A DNA stretch of 64,000 nt. Origin: Stutzerimonas stutzeri (GTDB lineage Bacteria > Pseudomonadota > Gammaproteobacteria > Pseudomonadales > Pseudomonadaceae). The DNA is taken from NCBI RefSeq assembly GCF_002909485.1, contig NZ_PPXG01000005.1:397369-461368 (forward strand), read 5' to 3'. The position numbers and the translations under genes are program-made. A model generated the notes under the pieces. That model ran no database searches. It was not told the DNA's origin and saw only the letters and a list, made by a program, of their open reading frames with translations. Below, one piece after another: positions 38,637 through 49,572 of this stretch (positions are counted from its first letter, which is position 1; each line of letters begins with the position of its first letter).

Positions 38637-41081
38637 TCAGCGGATTCGACCTTCCTGCAGCTCCAGCTCTTCCTTGGCGAAGTCGTCAACGTCGATGACC
38701 TTGCGTCGTGCCAATTCCGCTACTCGCAATTGCGCGGCTTCGGCAGCGTCGATGGTGCCGGCCGCGAGGGCTGTGTCGATCGGGCTTTCGCCTGGGATCA
38801 GTTTTACAGTGCCAGCTTTGAGCGCCTTGGCTAGCTTCTTCGCCGCGCCCTGGCTGGCGGCGATGGCTTCGAAGGCGTGCTTCAACGCGCCTAGTGGCTG
38901 CTCTGGATCGTGCGGGCGGTACATGCCATTGAGAATGCTCTCCATGGCCGGATCGCCTTCCGGGCGGCCGAGAAGGGCGGCGACTTCGGCGTCCAGTACA
39001 TCGGATGGTCCCTTGTGGCGTGCGCCGAACGGAAAGACCAGCACATGTAGCAGGTGCCCGAGGATGCGGTTGGGGAAGTTGGCGAGCACGTCCTGCAGCG
39101 CGGATTCGGCCTTTTCCAGACAATCCTCCAGCGCCCAGCGCAGCAGCGGTTCTTGTTCGGCCGGATGGCCGAGGTCATGGAACTGCTTGAGTGCCGCGGA
39201 AGCGAGGTAGAGATGGCTGAGCACATCGCCCAGCCGCGCCGACAACCGCTCGCGACGCTTGAGCTCGCCACCAAGCAGCATCATCGACAGATCGGCCAGC
39301 ATGGCAAATGCCGCCGCGATGCGGTTGAGCGAACGGAAGTAGGGCTGCGTAACCTTGTTCCCAGGCACGCGCCCCATCAGGCCGAAACTCAGGCCCAGCA
39401 GCAGGGTGCTGGCGGTATTGCTGACGGCGAAGCCGATGTGTTGCATCAACAGGCTGTCGAATTTCTTCACAGCGGCGTCGCGATCGGGTTCGTGTACCAA
39501 CTCCATCTCACGTAGCACGAATGGATGGCAGCGGATTGCGCCCTGGCCGAAGATCATCAGGTTGCGCGAGAGGATATTCGCGCCTTCGACGGTGATGGAG
39601 ATTGGCGCCGACAGCCACAGTCGACCGAGATAGTTGTTTGGCCCGAGGATGATGCCCTTGCCGCCGTGGATATCCATGGCGTCGGTGATGCAGTCGCGGC
39701 CGCGCTCGGTGAGGTGGTACTTGAGAATCGCCGACAGCACCGAGGGCTTTTCCCCAAGGTCGACAGCGTTGGCAGTGAGGATGCGCGCCGCATCCATCAG
39801 CCAGGCATTACCGCCGATGCGTGCCAGCGGCTCCTGAATACCTTCGAAGGCCGCCAGTGGAACATTGAATTGTTCGCGAACCTGCGCGTAACGACCGCCC
39901 ACATAACTGCAGACCTTGGCCGCACTGGTTCCGGTTGCTGGCAGGGAAATGGAACGGCCGACCGACAGGCAGTTCATCAGCATCATCCAGCCTTTGCCGA
40001 TCATGCCGCTGCCGCCGATGATGGCTTCCAAGGGCACGAAGACGTCCTTGCCCCAGTTCGGCCCATTCATGAAGGCGGCGCCGAGAGGCAGGTGACGGCG
40101 ACCGATGTCGACGCCGGGGGTATCGGGTGGGATCAGCGCCAGGCTGATGCCGAGTTCTTCCTCATCGCCCAGCAAGTGGTCCGGATCGTAGGTCTTGAAC
40201 GCTACGCCTAGCAGCGTCGCTACCGGGCCGAGGGTGATGTAGCGCTTCTCCCAGTTCAGTCGCAGGCCGAGCACTTCTTCGCCCTGCCACTGGCCGCGGC
40301 AGATCACGCCGCTGTCGTTCATCGCGCCTGCGTCGGAGCCAGCATAGGGGCCGGTAAGGGCGAAGCAGGGGATGTCGGTACCGTTGGCCAGGCGCGGCAG
40401 GTAATGGTTGCGCTGTTCGTCGGTGCCGTAGTGCATCAGCAGCTCGGCCGGGCCGAGAGAGTTTGGAACCATGACGGTGCTGGCCAGATCGCCGCTGCGG
40501 GTGGCGAGCTTCATCACGATCTGGGAGTGGGCGTAGGCGGAGAAGCCCTTGCCGCCGTATTCCTTGGGAATGATCAGGGCGAAGAAACCCTCGGCCTTGA
40601 TGTACTCCCAGGCAGCAGGCGGCAGGTCCATGCGCTGGGCGATGTCCCATTCGCTGACCAGGGCGCAAAGGGTTTCAGTGGGGCCGTCAAGGAAGGCCTG
40701 TTCCTCCGCGGTCAGGCGCGCCTTCGGATAGCCGAGCAGGGTGTCCCAGTTTGGCCGGCCGCTGAACAGCTCGCCATCCCACCATACGGTCCCGGCGTCG
40801 ATAGCGTCGCGCTCGGTGGCCGAAATGGGTGGTAGGACCTTCTTGAACCAGTCGAACATCGGGCCGCTGAAATACTTCAGGCGTACGTCGGCGACCAGTA
40901 GCGGTACCGCTACTGCAATCAGCACGAGCCAGAGCAGGAATACCACTACGCCGGAGGTATCAGCGGCGGTCATAAAGATCAGGTAGGTGGCGACGATTAC
41001 CAGCGCCGGCACCGGTGATATGCGCAGGTGGGCAATTACGGCAATGCCGAGCAGTAGAACCAACAGCCAAAGCAGGGTCAT
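38637..41081 (-). CDS. fadE: Acyl-CoA dehydrogenase FadE
   Basis: 814 aa, the same length as E. coli FadE. It begins with two or three hydrophobic helices (LLWLLVLLLGIAVIA; VVVFLLWLVLIAVAVPLLV), anchoring it to the inner membrane. The acyl-CoA dehydrogenase core has IPKEYGGKGFSAYAHSQIV, PCFALTGPYAGSDAGAMND (FAD/substrate loop) and ITDAMDIHGGKGIILGPNNY. The C-terminal DUF1974 extension is typical of FadE. It catalyses the first step of fatty acid beta-oxidation, passing electrons to ETF or the chain. A FadE relative is also found next to the queF/ABC region in P. aeruginosa, from memory. Confidence 0.96.
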   Translation of the reverse strand: MTLLWLLVLLLGIAVIAHLRISPVPALVIVATYLIFMTAADTSGVVVFLLWLVLIAVAVPLLVADVRLKYFSGPMFDWFKKVLPPISATERDAIDAGTVWWDGELFSGRPNWDTLLGYPKARLTAEEQAFLDGPTETLCALVSEWDIAQRMDLPPAAWEYIKAEGFFALIIPKEYGGKGFSAYAHSQIVMKLATRSGDLASTVMVPNSLGPAELLMHYGTDEQRNHYLPRLANGTDIPCFALTGPYAGSDAGAMNDSGVICRGQWQGEEVLGLRLNWEKRYITLGPVATLLGVAFKTYDPDHLLGDEEELGISLALIPPDTPGVDIGRRHLPLGAAFMNGPNWGKDVFVPLEAIIGGSGMIGKGWMMLMNCLSVGRSISLPATGTSAAKVCSYVGGRYAQVREQFNVPLAAFEGIQEPLARIGGNAWLMDAARILTANAVDLGEKPSVLSAILKYHLTERGRDCITDAMDIHGGKGIILGPNNYLGRLWLSAPISITVEGANILSRNLMIFGQGAIRCHPFVLREMELVHEPDRDAAVKKFDSLLMQHIGFAVSNTASTLLLGLSFGLMGRVPGNKVTQPYFRSLNRIAAAFAMLADLSMMLLGGELKRRERLSARLGDVLSHLYLASAALKQFHDLGHPAEQEPLLRWALEDCLEKAESALQDVLANFPNRILGHLLHVLVFPFGARHKGPSDVLDAEVAALLGRPEGDPAMESILNGMYRPHDPEQPLGALKHAFEAIAASQGAAKKLAKALKAGTVKLIPGESPIDTALAAGTIDAAEAAQLRVAELARRKVIDVDDFAKEELELQEGRIR

Positions 41082-41193
41082 GGGTCTTATCCTTTTAGGT
41101 TCGAACAGCTTCCGTCTTCAGCATAGGCGCTTGCGCCGTTGCCGCGAAGGGGCGAGGTGTCGCCGCCGGCCAGCCGGCAGCGACAGGCGTGGC

Positions 41194-42336
41194 TTAGGCG
41201 TTTGGCTGAGCACTGCGTGCCGCTGCATCGGTATCGCCCGCGTTCTGATTGGCCGCCGGTTTCTCTTGCGGCACCCCTGCCACGGTGATCTCCGGCAGGC
41301 TGCCACCGATGAACTCCACGCTGCGGGTGGGGAAGGCAAACTGCACACCCAGTTCGCGAATGCCCTCCAGCAGGGCCAGGTTGATTTCCTGTTGGGTGTC
41401 CATGTACCGGTTGTAGTCCGAGACTTGCATGATGTAGACGACCTCGAAGGTCAGCTGGCTGTCGTCGAAACCGAGGAAATGCGCGCGGTCGAACTTGGCG
41501 ACCTCTATGCCTTCGATGATCCGTTTCACCAGCGCTGCCACCTCTTTCACCTTCTCGGTGGGCGTGTTGTAGGTGATGCCGAACTTGAAGACGATCCGCC
41601 GGGTATTCATGCGCTTGTAGTTGTGCACGATCTGGCGCAGAAGGTCGGCATTGGCGATTACCACCTGCTCTCCGCTAAGTGCGCGGATGCGGGTGGTCTT
41701 CAGGCCGATGTGTTCGATATTGCCCGCTACTTCGCCGAAGACCACGAAATCGCCGATCTCGAAGGGTTTGTCCACACCGATGGATAGCGAGGCGAAGATG
41801 TCGCTGAGCAGCGTCTGCACCGCCAGCGCGATGGCGATACCGCCGACGCCGAGGCTGGCGACCATGGCGGTGATGTCGACGCCCAGGTTGGCGAGGATCG
41901 ACAGCAGCATCATGGTCCAGACCACGATACGGATCATGATGCCGATGATGGTGGTGGTAACCGGGTTACGCGCCTTGCCGTCGCGGGTCAGGCTTTCCAT
42001 CCACAGGCGCACGCCGGTGTCCATCCACAGGGCGAACTGGAACGCCAGGGCGATGAACCAGCCGTGGGACATCGTTGATTCCCAGCGTGGCGAAAGTTCG
42101 ACCGTCTTCAATGCGATAAGCAGCGAAAAGGCCAGAATCAGCAGGTTGCTGGTGCGTGAAAGCAGTTCGGCGGCGATCCCGAGAAACTTGGTTTTAGCCC
42201 CCACTGCAAGCTTGCTCAGGCGCCGGGTCACGATGCCCAGAATGGTGCGAAGGATCAGGTAACTGGCGATGGTGATGCCCAGCACAATCGCCAGGTTGAT
42301 CCAGAATGTCTCGTTCAGCAGGGCGTCCCAGTTCAT
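41194..42336 (-). CDS. MscS family mechanosensitive channel
   Basis: 380 aa. Several membrane helices lead to the pore-forming TM3, ASLGVGGIAIALAVQTLLSD with its Gly/Ala pattern, followed by the beta domain DKPFEIGDFVVFGEVAGNIE and the alpha/beta C-terminal cage. It resembles the larger YbdG/YnaI-like proteins more than E. coli MscS in having additional N-terminal helices. The last about 35 residues are a disordered Ala/Pro/Asn-rich tail. GGAGG precedes the ATG. It likely relieves osmotic downshock. Confidence 0.92.
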   Translation of the reverse strand: MNWDALLNETFWINLAIVLGITIASYLILRTILGIVTRRLSKLAVGAKTKFLGIAAELLSRTSNLLILAFSLLIALKTVELSPRWESTMSHGWFIALAFQFALWMDTGVRLWMESLTRDGKARNPVTTTIIGIMIRIVVWTMMLLSILANLGVDITAMVASLGVGGIAIALAVQTLLSDIFASLSIGVDKPFEIGDFVVFGEVAGNIEHIGLKTTRIRALSGEQVVIANADLLRQIVHNYKRMNTRRIVFKFGITYNTPTEKVKEVAALVKRIIEGIEVAKFDRAHFLGFDDSQLTFEVVYIMQVSDYNRYMDTQQEINLALLEGIRELGVQFAFPTRSVEFIGGSLPEITVAGVPQEKPAANQNAGDTDAAARSAQPNA

Positions 42337-42454
42337 CCATATCCTCCGACAAGGGTGCGCATGATGCGGCGAAGACCACGTTTTTCAGTGGCCCTTGCTG
42401 CTCATAAGTTCCCTTGTCGGCGGTCGGGCGGGGGAGGTGAGGCAGTCCGTGGTG

Positions 42455-42811
42455 TCAGTTGCTCGGCAATATCGAAGCAAGTTCGTGATAAGCGCCGGCG
42501 TTGATCACCTGGCTGTAGCCGAGCTTCTCCAGGACCTCTTGCGCGGCCGACGAGCGCCTGCCGCTGCGGCAGTAGACCACCACCGGCGTATCCTTTTCCG
42601 GCACCAGGGTGCCGATTCGACCTGCAAGGTCTGGAGTCTCAATGCGCGTTGCGCCCTTTAGCGCACCCTGGGCGAATTCCTCCGCGGTACGCACATCAAT
42701 CAGCACAGCATCGGGTCGTTGCAACGTCTGGACGGCGATGCGCTGCTCGATTTCACCTGCCGTTGCGGCGGTGCTCAAGGCGAGTAACAGGAAAACGGCG
42801 GTCGTGCGCAT
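42455..42811 (-). CDS. Periplasmic rhodanese-like protein
   Basis: 118 aa. Signal peptide MRTTAVFLLLALSTAATA, then a single rhodanese domain with VLIDVRTAEEFAQGALKGA, the active-site loop VVVYCRSGRRSSAA (Cys81) and LEKLGYSQVINAGAY. The intact CRSGRRS loop suggests sulfurtransferase or persulfide carrier activity in the periplasm. No partner gene is adjacent. Confidence 0.9.
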   Translation of the reverse strand: MRTTAVFLLLALSTAATAGEIEQRIAVQTLQRPDAVLIDVRTAEEFAQGALKGATRIETPDLAGRIGTLVPEKDTPVVVYCRSGRRSSAAQEVLEKLGYSQVINAGAYHELASILPSN

Positions 42812-42844
42812 GGGTGTTTCCTCACGGCGCGCCGGTGGGCGCGC

Positions 42845-42940
42845 TCAGCTGAATATGCGAGTCAGGTTGGGCAGGATCAGAATCACTGCCGTGGCAATGA
42901 CGATCAGCGTCGCCTGCCGAAATTTATTCTGCTTGAGCAT
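42845..42940 (-). CDS. Very small hydrophobic membrane peptide
   Basis: 31 aa: a basic N-terminus (MLKQNKFRQ) and one membrane helix (ATLIVIATAVILILPNLT). AAAGG occurs 10 bases before the ATG. The longer open frame upstream is not protein-like. The gene would be cotranscribed ahead of the rhodanese on the minus strand. Size makes this uncertain; the composition is typical of real small membrane proteins. Confidence 0.45.
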   Translation of the reverse strand: MLKQNKFRQATLIVIATAVILILPNLTRIFS

Positions 42941-43166
42941 GACATGGCCTTTTATTCTTGTGTGTAGCGGATTGTCGCCTTGCCGAAAGGGCTGAGACGC
43001 TACAGCCCGAAGCTTCCACAAGGCGAGCTGTGGAGATGAAGGCGCGCCGGACACTCGCCCAGAGACAAAAGAGCAAGCAAGTTCCACACCAGCAAATAGA
43101 TGGTTAGATGGAGCTGCGTCGTTCTTTCGGTTGTCTTCCATATGTAGATCAACTGGAGGGCAACCG

Positions 43167-43679
43167 ATGAACAAGCCAAAGCTACCGTTATTGTTGCTGC
43201 TCACTGCCGTTTCTGGCGCTGCGTTTGCGCAACAGGAGGGCATGACGCTGCAGCAGGAGCGCAATCAGATGGGCGCCGATTTAGAGGAAAATCGCCAGCA
43301 GATCGGCCGTGATATCAACCGTATCCGCGAACCGGGCACCACGCAGGAGCAGGCGCCGGGCATCAATCGAGGCGGCGTTCAGAGTGACGCCTACAATCCC
43401 CAGCCCAACGTTCCGGGCGCTGCAAATCCCCCGGGTGGGACCGGGTTGCCGAGCGCACAGGGAAATGTACGCCAGCCCAATAGGGGCGTGGAGGCAAACC
43501 CTGCCCCCGGTTCCGCTCAGCCGCAAACGGCTCCGGGTGGTGCCAATGGAAACGCCAATCAGGGCGGCGTCACCCCGCCGGGTGGAATCGGAACAGGTAG
43601 CGGTAACGGCGCAGGTGGAGCCAACAGTGGCGGCGCCGCCAGCGGTGGAACGACGGGTGGCGCTGCCGGCCAGCGTTGA
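43167..43679 (+). CDS. Secreted low-complexity Gly/Asn/Pro-rich protein
   Basis: 170 aa. Signal peptide KLPLLLLLTAVSGAAFA is followed by a short charged helix (QQERNQMGADLEENRQQIGR) and then a disordered tail very rich in Gly, Asn, Pro and Ala (for example PPGGIGTGSGNGAGGANSGG). CTGGAGGG before the ATG is a good ribosome site. No known domain; an extracellular or envelope-associated disordered protein. The repetitive tail probably varies between strains. Confidence 0.75.
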   Translation: MNKPKLPLLLLLTAVSGAAFAQQEGMTLQQERNQMGADLEENRQQIGRDINRIREPGTTQEQAPGINRGGVQSDAYNPQPNVPGAANPPGGTGLPSAQGNVRQPNRGVEANPAPGSAQPQTAPGGANGNANQGGVTPPGGIGTGSGNGAGGANSGGAASGGTTGGAAGQR

Positions 43680-43691
43680 GGCGGCGGGCTT

Positions 43692-44132
43692 TTAGTGAAT
43701 GGCTGCGCCGCTGCTGAGGCGTTTCAGCGTGGCCGGATCTGCCTGGCCGTCGAAGAATGACTGTAGCGCCTGCTCGAACGGGGCGTGGTCTTGGGCTGCC
43801 TGGGCGAAGAGGGTCATGCAGGAGCGAAACTTCAGGTCATCCGGGCTTCCCAGGATCTGCTGCGCGCTATCGGCGCAATGCTTCAGCACCGCCTCGGTGC
43901 AGGCCAGCAGTCGTGGTCCTAACACCGGGTGCTGCAGGTAGGCTTCTGCTTCGGCTCGTCCCGAAATGGCGTAGCGCTGCGCCATGGCGCTCCGGCCAAG
44001 CCCCTGCAGCTGGGGAAAGATGAACCAGATCCAGTGCGAGCGTTTACGGCCTGCGCGTAGCTCTTCCAGTGCTTGCTGGTACTGAGTCTGCTGGGCGTCG
44101 AGGAAACGTTGCAGGTCATACGGGTCAGCCAT
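43692..44132 (-). CDS. DUF1810 family protein
   Basis: 146 aa, full-length DUF1810: DPYDLQRFLDAQ, ELRAGRKRSHWIWFIFPQLQ (the family signature), YAISGRAEAEAYLQHPVLGP and DDLKFRSCMTLFAQA. Function unknown. Start supported by the conserved N-terminus. Convergent with the upstream Gly-rich gene. Confidence 0.92.
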   Translation of the reverse strand: MADPYDLQRFLDAQQTQYQQALEELRAGRKRSHWIWFIFPQLQGLGRSAMAQRYAISGRAEAEAYLQHPVLGPRLLACTEAVLKHCADSAQQILGSPDDLKFRSCMTLFAQAAQDHAPFEQALQSFFDGQADPATLKRLSSGAAIH

Positions 44133-44416
44133 GGGAAGGCGTCCTGGTGAAGAAGGTGCCCCGCAATCTGCTACAGGTCGGCTGGGGCGGCAACTGCTGG
44201 CGGACGTATGGACGCAATTGGGCGCGGCAACTTACCGCTGGTTCCGCGAGGCCCGGTAGGCCGCAGCCCGTGCGTGTTTGCGATAATGGATGAGCAAGCG
44301 CTGGACTGTAGCGGCAACCTGACCGCAGATACCATTGCCAACTTTTTTCACCACGTGCCTAGCCCGAGAGGAATGACGGTGTAGAATCCGCGCCCCCAAA
44401 ATTAGGAGGCAATACG

Positions 44417-44743
44417 TTGGTGATTCATTACTCCCCAGTCGATGGGAATGTCGCATGTGGACGTGCGGGATCGAGCTTGAACAGCTCCGCGGCTACCGGC
44501 CAGGTTTCCTGCAAGCTCTGCCTTCGCAGCGTTGAAAAGGTGGCTAGTGAGCCCGTGCGCAAGACGCCGACCCTCGCTGAGCTGAGAGCGGCGGCAAAAG
44601 CGGCCGCGACCCCAGCGGCCAGCTCGGAGGCTCTGAAGTCGGCTCCACGCCTGTCACCGCGCGCCGAATGGCAAAAAAGACTCGAGCAGTTGCCAGGGCG
44701 AAATCGCCTTCCCCGCGGCGTGTCTCGGCAAGCTTTCATCTAA
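44417..44743 (+). CDS. Hypothetical protein with a CxxC pair
   Basis: About 108 aa. AGGAGG at 44404-44409 precedes adjacent TTG and GTG codons; either could start the gene. N-terminal cysteines (VACGRAG and VSCKLCLRS) could make a small zinc site; the rest is basic and Ala-rich, ending RLEQLPGRNRLPRGVSRQAF. A likely -10 (TAGAAT at 44382-44387) lies 30 bp upstream. Not recognised. Confidence 0.6.
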   Translation: MVIHYSPVDGNVACGRAGSSLNSSAATGQVSCKLCLRSVEKVASEPVRKTPTLAELRAAAKAAATPAASSEALKSAPRLSPRAEWQKRLEQLPGRNRLPRGVSRQAFI

Positions 44744-44786
44744 TGGTGGAGTTCGAGGGAAGTGTTTCTCCGTGAGAACGACACGC

Positions 44787-45338
44787 TTAGAGAATGGTGA
44801 GTTTTGGCCAGGTCTCGATCCAGTTCTTCGAGGCGATACGATCCAGGTAGGCTTGTCGTTTCTTGCGTTGAAAATGCGCTGTAGGCCTGACGATCAGATT
44901 GAATAGATCGTCCAGGCCGAGCGGCGCTGCGACCTCGATCTCGCCGTCCCTTCTTAGCCGCACCCCCACAGCAGTAGCCGTTTCGGGCCAATGGGCCATC
45001 GCGTCTGACGTCGATTTGTACGGTTGATCACCGTTGCGAAGGTGCATGCGCGCCTGATTCTTCACTGACCAGTCGAGCGAGTCGTCCGAACGCCTCAAGC
45101 GCGCCTCAATCTCGCCATCCGCGGCTTTATCGGCCAGTTGCGCTTCGAACCAGATGACGTCGATGTCTGATAGCGGGGTGAAGTCGGCGCGTCGGTGAAG
45201 GTGATCCCAAACCGCACTGCGCACAAACCCGGCCGCTACCCAGCAGTCCGGCAAGCCGAGCTCTTTGACGTGATGAAGAATTCGCATCCTTGCCGGATCG
45301 GCAGCGATGATTGATCGCAGCTGCGCAGCTCTGTGCAT
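44787..45338 (-). CDS. Nucleotidyltransferase family protein (DUF925/COG3575-like)
   Basis: About 183 aa. CWVAAGFVRSAVWDHLH corresponds to the G-x-R segment, and PLSDIDVIWFEAQ gives the D-x-D pair of the family. QARMHLRNGDQPYKSTSDAM and VGVRLRRDGEIEVAAPLGLDD complete the match to stand-alone bacterial members. Substrate unknown. The frame also opens with TTG three codons earlier; I use the ATG before HRAAQLRS. Confidence 0.82.
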   Translation of the reverse strand: MHRAAQLRSIIAADPARMRILHHVKELGLPDCWVAAGFVRSAVWDHLHRRADFTPLSDIDVIWFEAQLADKAADGEIEARLRRSDDSLDWSVKNQARMHLRNGDQPYKSTSDAMAHWPETATAVGVRLRRDGEIEVAAPLGLDDLFNLIVRPTAHFQRKKRQAYLDRIASKNWIETWPKLTIL

Positions 45339-45412
45339 GAACGACAAGGTCCATCTGGCCGGAGATTTGTGAGTCGGCCGATCTCTGCGAGCCGGCCAGC
45401 CCTAAAACGACG

Positions 45413-45445
45413 AAGCCCCTGAAAGTCTTACGACTCCAGGGGCTT
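45413..45445 (-). terminator. Terminator of the tRNA-Ser gene
   Basis: AAGCCCCTG and CAGGGGCTT pair across a 15-base loop, followed on the minus strand by CGTCGTTTTAGG. It lies 16 bp past the tRNA 3' end. Confidence 0.7.
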
Positions 45446-45460
45446 GCGTGATTTGCTATA

Positions 45461-45550
45461 TGGCGGTGAGGAAGGGATTCGAACCCTTGATACGATTTCT
45501 CGTATACACACTTTCCAGGCGTGCTCCTTCAACCGCTCGGACACCTCACC
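45461..45550 (-). tRNA. tRNA-Ser (anticodon GGA)
   Basis: 90 nt including an encoded CCA. On the minus strand the acceptor arm GGTGAGG pairs with CCTCACC, the anticodon loop CTGGAAA gives GGA (reads UCC/UCU), the long variable arm (TGTATACGAGAAATCGTATC region) is typical of type II tRNA-Ser, and GGTTCGAATCC is the T arm. Confidence 0.97.
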
Positions 45551-45752
45551 GGATCGACGGAGGTTCATGTCCGTCTAGGCGCGCTAATGTAATCGAACGC
45601 ACTCCCTTTGGCAAAAACTTTTTTAGCCTATTCATGTGCTTAACAAATTCGCATCGCTCAGGTGACAGGGTGCACGTTCCGCTAGACTGCTAGTGCAATC
45701 TTGGCTGACGCCTAGGTTATTTTGAAAAGAAGCCGAGGAGCTCACCCGTTCG

Positions 45753-47042
45753 ATGAAACTGACCAGCAAGTCAGGCAGCAATACCGATACCTTGTTGGTG
45801 CCAACCCGTCGCCGGGTCGCTGCTGCCAACCTGGAGTTGGGTATGTTCGTCTGCGAGCTGGATCGACCATGGAGCGAAACGAATTTCGCGTTCCAGGGTT
45901 TTCCGCTACTGACCCCCAGCGAAATTCGCGCGGTGCGCAAATGCTGCGGGTTCGTTTACGTCGACGATACGCGGCGCGTTCTGCTGCAGCACGGCGTGCC
46001 GGTAGCGGTGGGCCCACCACGTATGCGAAAGCCGCGGGAGCGAACGCATCATGCGCTGTCCATTGAGGTGCAAGAGGCGCGCGCAGCCTATCGGGATGGT
46101 TCGCAGCTGATCGAGCAGGTGCTTGCCGATGTGCAGCACGGGCGTGTGATCGACACCCGAGCGTGCCACATCGCGGTAAAGCGCAATCTGGAGAGCATGC
46201 TGCGCAACGAAAGCGCGATGCTCTGGCTGATCCGTCTGAAGAGTAAGGATCTCTATACCAGCCTGCATTGCCTGTCGGTTTCGATCATGGCGATGGGTTT
46301 CGGCAATCACCTTGGCCTGCACGATGACAAGTTGCAGCTGCTTGGGATAGCGGGGCTGCTGCACGACGTCGGCAAGATGCGCATTGATCCCGAGATACTC
46401 AACAAGCCCGGCAAGCTGACGCCGGCGGAGTTCGAGGTGATCAAGCGACATCCGGTCTATGGTCTGGAGGCGCTTCGGGCGCAGCCGGGCATTCCCGAGG
46501 CTGCAATGCAGGCCGCCTATGGTCATCACGAGCGGCTCAACGGTACTGGGTATCCATTAGGCTCTGGCGCTGCGCAGATTTCCTATATGACGCGCATCAT
46601 CACCATCGTCGATGCATTCGACGCCATCACCAGTCATCGAGCCTATGACTGCGCGCGGCCCGTGCAGTCGGCTTTCGAGATTCTGCGAAGTGCCAGCGGT
46701 GTGCAGTTTGACGAGGACCTCGTGCATGAATTCATCCGCTGGCTAGGTGCATTTCCGGTGGGTACGCTCGTTGAGTTGCACACCGGCGAGGTTGCCGTGG
46801 TGGTGGAGAAGCATCAGCAATACCAGCTCCGGCCCCGTGTCGTGGTGCTGCGTGATGCCGCGAAGCAGCGTTGCGCACCTCGTTATCTGGACCTGGCTCA
46901 GGTCACGGTGGACGAGGAGGGCACGCCCTATCGCATTTCCATCGGTTTGCCTGACGGCTCCTTCGGGTTGCATATCGCCGATCCGGAACTTCAATCCATC
47001 CTGCATCCAGAAGCACTGGCGGACTTCGAATTGGGCGTCTGA
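45753..47042 (+). CDS. HD-GYP domain cyclic-di-GMP phosphodiesterase
   Basis: 429 aa. An N-terminal DUF3391 domain (ANLELGMFVCELDRPWSE, RKCCGFVYVDDTR) is followed by the HD-GYP domain: GLLHDVGKMRIDPEILNKPG with His204-Asp205, FEVIKRHPVYGLEAL, YGHHERLNGTGYPLG with Gly266-Tyr267-Pro268, and IVDAFDAITSHRAY. All metal ligands are present, so c-di-GMP hydrolysis is likely. A C-terminal 90-residue extension is present. The gene is monocistronic after the tRNA. Confidence 0.93.
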   Translation: MKLTSKSGSNTDTLLVPTRRRVAAANLELGMFVCELDRPWSETNFAFQGFPLLTPSEIRAVRKCCGFVYVDDTRRVLLQHGVPVAVGPPRMRKPRERTHHALSIEVQEARAAYRDGSQLIEQVLADVQHGRVIDTRACHIAVKRNLESMLRNESAMLWLIRLKSKDLYTSLHCLSVSIMAMGFGNHLGLHDDKLQLLGIAGLLHDVGKMRIDPEILNKPGKLTPAEFEVIKRHPVYGLEALRAQPGIPEAAMQAAYGHHERLNGTGYPLGSGAAQISYMTRIITIVDAFDAITSHRAYDCARPVQSAFEILRSASGVQFDEDLVHEFIRWLGAFPVGTLVELHTGEVAVVVEKHQQYQLRPRVVVLRDAAKQRCAPRYLDLAQVTVDEEGTPYRISIGLPDGSFGLHIADPELQSILHPEALADFELGV

Positions 47043-47170
47043 CGACCATGCCCGCGCGCTTCACAATGCCCATCGGGCGATTGCTGCGTGACCGGCCGGT
47101 CGGTCATCGTGCTTTACCTGAGCCTGAGCGCTGGGTAACGTCTGCCCACTTCAAAACAAGGAATTTCGTC

Positions 47171-49221
<2,051 letters not shown>

Positions 49222-49278
49222 TCAACCCTATGCGCGGCGCTGGCGGGTGTCGCGCATTCTACTAGCGAGAGCAATTCA

Positions 49279-49560
49279 ATGAGCGATAGCCTGCAACTGG
49301 TTCTGGAAGATGTCGACGGAACCCAACTGGAAACCTCCTGCACCCGTTTCGCCGTGATCTGGCAGGGCCGCGAGGTTTGGATTCAGCAGGTCGGTAACGG
49401 TCAGCTGATGATCGGTGTGGACGTCGAGGATGGCGATACCGAGTACGCCAATCTGGTGCTGCGCCCGCTGGCAACCAATCTGGTCAGCCTGCAGTTGGAA
49501 ATGGAACCGGTCGAGGCCGATGAGGACGAGCACGTCCACGGCCCTGACTGTAACCACTGA
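49279..49560 (+). CDS. Conserved small protein of the aru cluster (PA0900-like)
   Basis: 93 aa acidic protein, rich in beta strands (SLQLVLEDVDGTQLETSC; AVIWQGREVWIQQVGNGQLM) with a potential metal-binding tail, DEHVHGPDCNH. The same position, between aruB and aruE, holds a hypothetical gene in P. aeruginosa from memory. Function unknown; linkage to aruE suggests a role tied to arginine catabolism or simple co-expression. It is 57 bp downstream of aruC and 12 bp before aruE. Confidence 0.85.
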   Translation: MSDSLQLVLEDVDGTQLETSCTRFAVIWQGREVWIQQVGNGQLMIGVDVEDGDTEYANLVLRPLATNLVSLQLEMEPVEADEDEHVHGPDCNH

Positions 49561-49572
49561 CGGCATCCCGGC